Shown here in pieces: positions 57,908-64,000 of a DNA stretch of 64,000 bases. How positions within the stretch are numbered: position 1 is the stretch's first letter; each line of letters begins with the position of its first letter. The stretch lies in NCBI RefSeq assembly GCF_001420005.1, contig NZ_LJAK01000005.1, positions 62,001 through 126,000 of the forward strand. The letters are read 5' to 3'. Source of the DNA: Loktanella sp. 3ANDIMAR09 (GTDB lineage: Bacteria; Pseudomonadota; Alphaproteobacteria; Rhodobacterales; Rhodobacteraceae). The position numbers were made by a program, and so were the translations under genes. The notes beneath the pieces were generated by a model. That model had not been told where the DNA came from and ran no database searches. It saw only the letters and a list, made by a program, of their open reading frames with translations.

Positions 57908-58915
57908 ATGCTGACCTACACCTTCCGCAGGTTACTGATCTCCATTCCGACGCTTTTGCTGATCGCCTTTGTGATCTTCATGCTGCTGGAACTGGCCCCC
58001 GGTGACCCGATGGCATCAATGCCGCTGACCATTCCGGCAGAGGTCAAACAGCAGATGCGCGAGGCGCTGGGACTGGGGGAACCCTGGTGGGTCCGCTTTC
58101 CGCTGTGGCTCAAACAGTTCTTTATCGTAGAACCAGCCTATTGGATCGACAGCGCATTCGGCACGTCGCTGGCAGAGGGTCAGCAACGCATCATCAGTTT
58201 CCAGTCGCGCAGCCCGGTGTTCGACACCATCGCTCAGCGCCTGCCCCAGACGCTGTGGGTTGTCGGCATGTCCTATGTCGTGGGCGTGCTGATCGCCTTG
58301 CCCGTCGGTATCATCAGCGCCTACCGGCAATATTCGGTGTTCGATCAGGCCGGCACATTCGTGTCGATGATCGGCTTTTCCGTGCCGCCGTTCTTTTCGG
58401 GCGTGCTCCTGATCGTGATCTTTTCCGTGTCGCTCGGCTGGTTGCCGTCAATCTATGACACCACCCATCAGGTCCGCGACTGGAACAGCTTCGTGTTCCA
58501 GCTGAAACAGATGGTCATGCCGGTCATGGTGCTGGCGCTGCAGACCACCGCCCAGATCAGCCGCTACATGCGCGCCGCCATGCTGGACAACCTCGGTCAG
58601 GACTACGTCCGCACCGCCCGCGCCAAGGGCCTGAGCGAGAGCGTCGTCGTTCTGCGCCACGTGCTGCGCAATTCCATGATCCCGGTCATCACCGTGATTG
58701 CACTGGGAATCCCCAGCATCTTTGGCGGAGCCATCATCACCGAACAGATCTTCAAGGTGAACGGCTTGGGGCAACTGTTGATCATCGCGCTGCAGGGCAA
58801 CGATATCCCGATGGTCATGACGCTGACCTTCCTGTTCGCGGTGCTGATCGTCCTGTTCAACCTGATAGCCGACGTGCTGTACGGCGTTTTTGATCCAAGG
58901 ATCCGTTATGACTGA
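57908..58915 (+). CDS. ABC transporter permease (OppB/DppB type)
   Basis: 335 aa. Six membrane helices: the first (LISIPTLLLIAFVIFMLLELAPGDP in part) precedes a large periplasmic segment with WFR-like WVRFPLWLKQF. The cytoplasmic EAA loop is RYMRAAMLDNLGQDYVRTARAKGLSESVVVLRHVLRNS in parts. Forms the channel with the OppC-type permease. The ATG of the next gene lies 8 bp inside its end. Confidence 0.93.
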   Translation: MLTYTFRRLLISIPTLLLIAFVIFMLLELAPGDPMASMPLTIPAEVKQQMREALGLGEPWWVRFPLWLKQFFIVEPAYWIDSAFGTSLAEGQQRIISFQSRSPVFDTIAQRLPQTLWVVGMSYVVGVLIALPVGIISAYRQYSVFDQAGTFVSMIGFSVPPFFSGVLLIVIFSVSLGWLPSIYDTTHQVRDWNSFVFQLKQMVMPVMVLALQTTAQISRYMRAAMLDNLGQDYVRTARAKGLSESVVVLRHVLRNSMIPVITVIALGIPSIFGGAIITEQIFKVNGLGQLLIIALQGNDIPMVMTLTFLFAVLIVLFNLIADVLYGVFDPRIRYD

Positions 58916-59882
58916 TCGCACAGCCAACCCTGCACTGCCCGCAGGCGACCCGACCCCCGTGGCCCCGGTCAAGGACCGCAACCAATGGTGGGACGTCTGG
59001 GACCAGTTCCGCAGTCACAAGGGGGCAATGGCGGGCCTGATCTTTTTGCTGGGCATCACGCTGTTTTGCCTGATCGGTCCGTGGCTGTGGGGTCTGGACC
59101 CGGCCAAGCTGGATATCCGCAACAAGGACCTCCGCCCGATCATCAACGCGTTGTGGGGTGCGGAAAACGTGTCTTGGGCGCATCCCTTTGGCACGGACAA
59201 CCTGGGCCGGGACATCATGGCGCAGACCATGCAGGGCGGGCGGATCAGCCTCGCCGTAGGCTGGACCGCGATGATCCTTGCAATCCTGATTGGCACCTTC
59301 GTCGGTGTGATCGCAGGCTATTTCCCGCGCCTCGACGGCGTGCTGATGCGCCTGACCGACCTGTTCCTTGCCCTGCCTCTGCTGCCGCTTCTGCTCGTCA
59401 TGATGCTGCTGTTTCGCGATCCGCTGCGCGCGGCCTTTGGCCCCGAACAAGGCATCTTTATCCTGATCGTCATCGGCATCGGCATCACAAGCTGGATGCA
59501 GACCGCCCGCATCGTGCGTGGCGACGTGCTGGCGCTGAAGGAACGCGAATACGTCCTTGCAGCGCGGTCCATCGGCACACCCAGCCGCCGCGTCATCACG
59601 CGCCACCTGCTGCCCAACGTGCTGTCACCCATCATGGTCAGCGCGACGCTGGGCCTTGCCACCGCGATCATCACCGAATCCGCGATCTCGTTTCTTGGCC
59701 TCGGGTTTCCGCCCGATTACCCGACATGGGGCAAATTGCTGGCGGACGCCGTGCCCCGCATGGTCAGTTTCCCCGAACGCGTGGTCTGGCCGGGCCTTGC
59801 CATCTCCTTGACAGTTCTGGCGGTGAACTACATCGGTGACGGGCTGCGCGACGCACTAGACCCTCGCATCAGGGGTTTGTAA
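58908..59882 (+). CDS. ABC transporter permease (OppC/DppC type)
   Basis: 324 aa from ATG 58908 (MTDRTANPALP), overlapping the OppB-type gene. Cytoplasmic N-terminus with WWDVWDQFRSHKGAM, then helices starting AGLIFLLGITLFCLIGPWLWG. Family motifs: HPFGTDNLGRDIMAQTMQGGRISLAVGW in parts, and the EAA loop VLALKEREYVLAARSIGTPSRRVITRHLLPN in parts. Ends DALDPRIRGL as usual. Last gene of the transporter operon. Confidence 0.93.
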   Translation: MTDRTANPALPAGDPTPVAPVKDRNQWWDVWDQFRSHKGAMAGLIFLLGITLFCLIGPWLWGLDPAKLDIRNKDLRPIINALWGAENVSWAHPFGTDNLGRDIMAQTMQGGRISLAVGWTAMILAILIGTFVGVIAGYFPRLDGVLMRLTDLFLALPLLPLLLVMMLLFRDPLRAAFGPEQGIFILIVIGIGITSWMQTARIVRGDVLALKEREYVLAARSIGTPSRRVITRHLLPNVLSPIMVSATLGLATAIITESAISFLGLGFPPDYPTWGKLLADAVPRMVSFPERVVWPGLAISLTVLAVNYIGDGLRDALDPRIRGL

Positions 59883-59933
59883 CACCACCGATCCCCGACC
59901 CTGGGCATTGGCACTGCGGTTGAGGGATCAGAC

Positions 59934-61286
59934 ATGAGCACCGACAAGAGCGATCTGACCACCGGTCCCGTCTGGCGCGCGCTGGCACGGCTGTCGGCAC
60001 CGATGGTGATCGGCATCCTTGCCACCTTGTCCGTGGGCCTTGCGGACGCCTATTTCCTGGGCCAGCTCGGTGGCGCGCCACTTGCCGCCGTCGGCTATAT
60101 TTACCCCGTCACGGCCGCGATCACCTCGCTGTCGATCGGACTGAGTGCAGGGTCCAACGCCACGGTCAGCCAGGCCATCGGTGCCAGGAATACCGAACGC
60201 GACCCGACCCGTATCGGCCTGCATGCCGTGGGCCTGGGTGTCAGCCTCGCGCTGCTGGTCGCCGTGATCACCTATGTGGGCTACCCCGCCCTGTTCCGCC
60301 TGATCGGCGCGCGCGAGGCCGCGATGACCGAAATCGCGCTGTTCATGCCGTGGTGGTGCGCGTCATTTCCGTTTCTGGTGGTGCAGATGCAGACAGGCGC
60401 GCTGTTCCGCGCGCATGGCAGCTCTGTTGCGCCAGCCGTTCTGATGACGCTCGCCGCGATCCTGAACATCAGCCTCGACCCGCTGCTGATCTTTACCGCA
60501 GGCCTCGGGACCGAGGGAGCGGCGTTGGCGACATTCCTGTCCTACGTGATTTTTGCCGTGATCTCGGTTGCCTATGCCGTTCGCACATCCATCCTCGTCT
60601 GGGTCGACAACATCGCGTGTGACCTTTGGTGGTCGCTGAAAGAGCTGACCAGGGTCGGTGCCCCCGCCGCCTTTTCCAACGCGATCAACCCAGCGGGCCT
60701 CGCAGCGGTGACCGCCGCTGTGGCGACCGTGGGCACCGAGGCCGTGGCGGGCTTTGGTGCGGCCACCCGGGTGCAGCAGATGGCGCTTGTGCCGATGCTG
60801 GCGCTGTCGTCGGGCATCGGACCTGTTGTGGGCCAGAACTGGGGTGCGGACCAACCCCACCGCGCCGCCGCCGGCGTTCAGGCGGCCCTGGCATTCTGTA
60901 TCGGCTACGGTCTGCTGGTGGGTGTCGTGCTGTTCGCGTTCGGCACGGGCTTTGCCAGCTGGCTTGCATCGGACCAGACAGCGGCAGGTTACGCCGCGAG
61001 CTATATGCAGATCACGGGCTGGTCGCTCTTTGGTTACGGGTTTGTCGTCGTGGTCAACGCGGCCATGAACGCAAGGTCCAGGGCGGGCTGGTCGATGGTC
61101 CTGTCGCTGGGCCGCATCTTTGTGTTCTATCTGCCGCTGGCCTGGCTTGGTGTAAGCCTGCTGGATTTCACCGGCATTCCCATCGCGGCCTTCACCGCCA
61201 ACGTCGCAGCAGCCGCCGTGAGTCTGGTGTTTGCATGGAAGGTGGGCCTGTTCCGGCCCCACAACCTGAGCGCAACATTCGCCTGA
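59934..61286 (+). CDS. MATE-family efflux transporter
   Basis: 450 aa, about 12 membrane helices. Exports cationic drugs or metabolites in exchange for H+ or Na+. MATE features: VWRALARLSAPMVIGILATLSVGLADAYFLGQLGGAPLAAVG in parts in helix 1-2, ISLDPLLIFTAGLGTEGAALAT, and the pseudo-repeat GAPAAFSNAINPAGLAAVTAAVA with VGQNWGADQPHRAAAGVQAAL in parts. GAGGGA ribosome site 7 bp upstream. Substrate unknown. Ends at two tandem palindromes. Confidence 0.9.
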   Translation: MSTDKSDLTTGPVWRALARLSAPMVIGILATLSVGLADAYFLGQLGGAPLAAVGYIYPVTAAITSLSIGLSAGSNATVSQAIGARNTERDPTRIGLHAVGLGVSLALLVAVITYVGYPALFRLIGAREAAMTEIALFMPWWCASFPFLVVQMQTGALFRAHGSSVAPAVLMTLAAILNISLDPLLIFTAGLGTEGAALATFLSYVIFAVISVAYAVRTSILVWVDNIACDLWWSLKELTRVGAPAAFSNAINPAGLAAVTAAVATVGTEAVAGFGAATRVQQMALVPMLALSSGIGPVVGQNWGADQPHRAAAGVQAALAFCIGYGLLVGVVLFAFGTGFASWLASDQTAAGYAASYMQITGWSLFGYGFVVVVNAAMNARSRAGWSMVLSLGRIFVFYLPLAWLGVSLLDFTGIPIAAFTANVAAAAVSLVFAWKVGLFRPHNLSATFA

Positions 61287-61290
61287 CGCC

Positions 61291-61340
61291 CCAATTTTTC
61301 GCGAAAAATTGGACGCGACCGAATTTTCGCGAAAATTCGG
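61291..61340. terminator. Two tandem 22-bp perfect palindromes, bidirectional terminator
   Basis: Palindrome 1 spans 61291-61312 (arm CCAATTTTTCG) and palindrome 2 spans 61319-61340 (arm CCGAATTTTCG), separated by 6 bp. Both share the core TTTTCGCGAAAA. They fill the gap between the convergent MATE (stop 61286) and DUF3422 (stop 61341) genes; palindrome 2 abuts the DUF3422 stop codon. Confidence 0.8.
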
Positions 61341-62621
61341 CTACTCCAGATGCCTGCGCAGGCGCTTGACCATGAACCAGACCGCCAGCAGCACCAGCGG
61401 CGTCACCATGGCGGCCATCGTTGTCTTGCTGACGTCCAGCATGTCTTCCAGCGGTCCCGTCATATAGAGCACGAGGCTCACCGCGTAATAGCTGATCGCC
61501 ACCGTCGACAGCCCTTCGACCGTTTTCTGCAACCGCAACTGCATGTCCGACCGCGCATCCATGCTGCGCAGCAGATCGCGGTTCTGCGCGGACCGGTCGA
61601 CATCCACCCGCGTGCGCAGCAGATCCCCTGCCCGCAAGGCACGGTCACTCATCGCCTTGAGCCGCGCCTCGGTCGATTTGACCGTACGCATCGCGGGGTC
61701 AAACCGCCGCATCATGAATTCACCGAATGTCTGGCGCCCGACGTAGCGGGTTTCGCGCAGCACCTCGATCCGCTGGTTCACGATAGTCTCGTAGGCCCCC
61801 GTTGCACCGAACCGAAACGCCGATTGCGCCACGATATTCTCCAGTTCTGACGACACCCGCAGGAGGTCGTGCAGAAGTTCGGCAGGTTCGGTGACCGTGC
61901 CGCACATCTGTTCCAGCAGATTGGTCAGCCGGGCGTCGATCTGCGCCATATCGGCCCCCAGATCACGCGCCCGCGTCAGACCCAGCATCGACATCGCCTT
62001 GTAGGTCTCAATCTCGCACAACCGCTGTACCACGCGCCCCGTGCGCCGTTCTCCGGCGGCGGGCCGCGCAAAGATGGCAAACCGCATATGCCCTGCCTCG
62101 TCGATCCGGAAATCGGATGCGATGATCAACTCGCCGTCAAGCACGCGGCTGATGGCCAGGCTTTCCGGCACGAACCAGGTGTCGATCTTGTCGGTGATGC
62201 CGTCGTCGTCCTCTGACAGTTCGATCCGGATCAGGGCCGAGGTGATGCGCACCCCCGGTGCCTTGGCCAGCCAGCTTTCGGGAAACATGCCAAAGGTCGA
62301 TCCGTCAAAAGGGCGTTCCGCCGTGCCGGTGCCAAAGAGGGTAAAGGTCACGAATTCCGTATGGCTTTCCCATTTCAGCAGATGCTTGCCCAGATAGCCG
62401 GAATAATGGGTGGCTCCCGGTTGCGGATGCTGCGCGCCGTGGCGGTCCAGCAGTTCGATCAGATGCGCCCGATCCGCATCGCGGTCGCGGCCCGCGGCGT
62501 TTTCAGCCGGCTTGATCGCCAGAAAGGCTGCGCGCGACGGGGCCTGCACCGCCGGAAACGGGCGGGCGTGCAATTCATTGGCCATCGCATAGCGCAGCGG
62601 GTGGTCGGCAATCGGCGGCAT
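61341..62621 (-). CDS. DUF3422-family membrane protein
   Basis: 426 aa. Starts PPIADHPLRYAMANELHARPFPAVQAP in parts, with the family motif NELHARPFP. Central QRLCEIETYKAMSMLGLTRARDL, a helical/coiled region (residues 240-360), then two C-terminal membrane helices (about 370-390 and 397-417) ending in WFMVKRLRRHLE. The family is widespread in proteobacteria with no proven function; topology suggests an inner-membrane anchor with a large cytoplasmic domain. An inverted repeat covers its ribosome-site region. Confidence 0.9.
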   Translation of the reverse strand: MPPIADHPLRYAMANELHARPFPAVQAPSRAAFLAIKPAENAAGRDRDADRAHLIELLDRHGAQHPQPGATHYSGYLGKHLLKWESHTEFVTFTLFGTGTAERPFDGSTFGMFPESWLAKAPGVRITSALIRIELSEDDDGITDKIDTWFVPESLAISRVLDGELIIASDFRIDEAGHMRFAIFARPAAGERRTGRVVQRLCEIETYKAMSMLGLTRARDLGADMAQIDARLTNLLEQMCGTVTEPAELLHDLLRVSSELENIVAQSAFRFGATGAYETIVNQRIEVLRETRYVGRQTFGEFMMRRFDPAMRTVKSTEARLKAMSDRALRAGDLLRTRVDVDRSAQNRDLLRSMDARSDMQLRLQKTVEGLSTVAISYYAVSLVLYMTGPLEDMLDVSKTTMAAMVTPLVLLAVWFMVKRLRRHLE

Positions 62622-62624
62622 CGG

Positions 62625-62652
62625 TGATCCACTTCGAAACTGTTGTGGATCA
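62625..62652 (-). promoter_or_regulatory. Inverted repeat just upstream of the DUF3422 start
   Basis: TGATCCAC (62625-62632) and GTGGATCA (62645-62652) are perfect 8-bp complements around a 12-bp spacer, ending 3 bp before the start codon. It could be an operator or an RNA hairpin covering the initiation region; no clear ribosome site is visible otherwise. Confidence 0.45.
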
Positions 62653-62709
62653 ACCTAGCGGTGTCCGCCCTTGGGTAAAGCGATAAAATGCCCGTAGCAG
62701 AACGACTTA

Positions 62710-62738
62710 GCGGCGCACGACTGTATACCGTGCGCCGC
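62710..62738 (-). terminator. Hairpin after the decarboxylase gene
   Basis: GCGGCGCACG (62710-62719) pairs perfectly with CGTGCGCCGC (62729-62738), loop of 9 bases, 29 bp beyond the decarboxylase stop (62767) on the minus strand. There is no T-run, so termination efficiency is uncertain. Confidence 0.55.
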
Positions 62739-62766
62739 CATTGACGTGATGGGTCGGTGAAAACCC

Positions 62767-63933
62767 TTAGATCACAACCACATCCAGCGGCGGAAAGCCG
62801 TTGAACGACACGCTGGAATAGGTCGAGGTATAGGCCCCGGTGTTGCGGATCAGCACCCGGTCGCCGCTGGTCAAGGTCAGCGGCAACTGCATCGGACGCT
62901 TCTCGTACAGCACATCGGCGCTGTCACAGGACGGCCCGGCGACGATGCAGGGACCCGTCGCATCGCCGTCGCGATCGGTCTCGAACTGATAGCGGATCGC
63001 CTCGCCCTCGGTTTCGGCCAGACCCGAGAAACGGCCGATCGACAGATAGACCCAGCGGTGCACGTCGCGGTCGGATTTACGGCTGACCAGCATCACCTCG
63101 GTCACGATGACACCGGCCTCGGCCACCATGCCACGACCGGGTTCAGCCATGATCTGGGGAATATCGCCAAAGGTCTCAGTCACCAGCGCGATCACGCGAC
63201 CGGCATAATCCGTCGGTGTGTCGATTGCTTCGCCGTAGAACGCGGGGAAACCACCACCGATGTTCAGCAAGGTCAGGTCGTGACCTTCCGCCTTGGCGCG
63301 TTTCCAGATGATCGACAACTGGTCCAGCGTCGGCTTCCACATCTCGGCGCGGCGGGTTTGCGAACCGACGTGGAACGACAGACCCACGGGCGACAGGCCC
63401 ACCGATTTGGCGTAATCCAGCATGTCCAGCGCCATGTCGCTGTCGCAGCCGAATTTGCGCGTCAGCGGCCAGTCAGCCTCTGATGTTTCGACGATCAGGC
63501 GAATGTAGACCCGTGCGCCCGGCGCGTTTGCGGCGATCTTGTCCAGCTCTTCGGGGGCGTCGGCGGCAAACAAGGTGATTCCCGCCGCATGCGCCCATGC
63601 GATGTCCGCCGCGCGCTTGATGGTGTTGCCAAAGCTGATGATATCCGGGCCTGCACCCGCATCCAGACACATCTGGATTTCACCCTTGGACGCGGCATCG
63701 AAATGCGACCCCAGATCGGACAGGCGTTTCAGGATTTCCGGTGCAGGGTTCGCCTTGACCGCATAATGGATGTCGGCGTGGCCCAGACCCGCCTTGAGCG
63801 CGCGGTACTGTTCCGCGACCCGGTCAACATCAATGACCAGTGTCGGTTTGTCGAAATCCTGTGATGCGACCCATGTATCAAGCTTGGGTGTCGGCACGCG
63901 TGTGGGCGCAGCAGCGCCAGCAAATGCATTCAT
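62767..63933 (-). CDS. Type III PLP-dependent ornithine/lysine decarboxylase
   Basis: 388 aa from ATG 63933, which has GGAG 6 bp upstream; an ATG six bases earlier abuts the ribosome site. Alanine-racemase-fold decarboxylase making putrescine or cadaverine. PLP lysine is Lys60 in HYAVKANPAPEIL; other motifs are FDAASKGEIQMCLDAG, SFGNTIKRAADI, LSFHVGSQTRRAEMW, LLNIGGGFPAFY, AEPGRGMVAEAGV and the substrate-site VAGPSCDSADVLYE. Ornithine versus lysine preference cannot be told apart by eye. Confidence 0.92.
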   Translation of the reverse strand: MNAFAGAAAPTRVPTPKLDTWVASQDFDKPTLVIDVDRVAEQYRALKAGLGHADIHYAVKANPAPEILKRLSDLGSHFDAASKGEIQMCLDAGAGPDIISFGNTIKRAADIAWAHAAGITLFAADAPEELDKIAANAPGARVYIRLIVETSEADWPLTRKFGCDSDMALDMLDYAKSVGLSPVGLSFHVGSQTRRAEMWKPTLDQLSIIWKRAKAEGHDLTLLNIGGGFPAFYGEAIDTPTDYAGRVIALVTETFGDIPQIMAEPGRGMVAEAGVIVTEVMLVSRKSDRDVHRWVYLSIGRFSGLAETEGEAIRYQFETDRDGDATGPCIVAGPSCDSADVLYEKRPMQLPLTLTSGDRVLIRNTGAYTSTYSSVSFNGFPPLDVVVI

Positions 63934-64000
63934 GGTCATCTCCAGTAGACCCGGCCATTGGATGGATTAACCCACCCGAGACCGCTCAGTTCCAAGGGAG

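Overview
The window is GC-rich, gene-dense chromosomal DNA from an alphaproteobacterium, most likely a marine Rhodobacterales (Roseobacter-group) species; I cannot name the genus. The main support is the gene order. A full 14-subunit complex I locus (nuoA to nuoN) is followed by birA, coaX and an RNase J gene, and it is interspersed with small order-specific genes (DUF5333-like, DUF5337-like, a carboxymuconolactone-decarboxylase-like gene, helix-hairpin-helix proteins). Hint-domain proteins, an ExoD-family protein and a leucine-catabolism operon fit the same group. I see no rRNA, tRNA, CRISPR array, insertion sequence, integrase or phage gene. No stretch above about 190 bases lacks a gene.

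Layout. 1-2.8 kb: the end of a Hint-domain protein, then three tandem paralogous lipoproteins. 2.9-9.3 kb: prfC, a small lipoprotein, an ExoD-family gene, a gene broken by a one-base frameshift, an OsmC-family gene, a DEAD-box RNA helicase and a secreted protein of unknown function. 9.3-32.6 kb (all minus strand): nuoA-N with about ten accessory genes, then birA-coaX-rnj; a plausible promoter lies upstream of nuoA. Two strong intrinsic terminators sit inside the nuo locus and a third overlaps the nuoN/birA junction. 32.6-38.7 kb (minus): a leucine/isovalerate operon (ivd, two small secreted proteins, both methylcrotonyl-CoA carboxylase subunits, a glutathione S-transferase) behind a palindromic operator. 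38.8-45.3 kb: creA, a WYL-type regulator divergent from a RidA-family gene with a 27-bp palindrome between them, an Imm63-like protein, a phosphoglycolate-phosphatase-like HAD protein, and glmU-glmS. 45.4-49.3 kb: a lipoprotein, then moaA, waaA (Kdo transferase) and a glycosyltransferase. 49.3-59.9 kb: argE, a DadA-like oxidase and an M20 amidohydrolase on the minus strand, a glycosyltransferase, and a complete peptide/opine-type ABC transporter on the plus strand. 59.9-64 kb: a MATE exporter, a DUF3422 protein and an ornithine/lysine decarboxylase.

How it fits together. NADH from catabolism feeds complex I. BirA would attach biotin to the carboxylase encoded just upstream of nuo. GlmU/GlmS make UDP-GlcNAc precursors, and WaaA plus the glycosyltransferase build the LPS core. 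The ABC transporter and nearby amidohydrolase, deacetylase and FAD oxidase look like a scavenging route for peptides or N-acylated amino acids.

Most of the window is ordinary core genome. I did not find a clearly new multi-gene system. The best leads are small: terminator hairpins that overlap the first codons of the next gene (prfC/lipoprotein and nuoN/birA), terminators inside the nuo locus, a helix-hairpin-helix domain shared by the NuoE extension and its neighbour, the lipoprotein array, and two palindromic operators.
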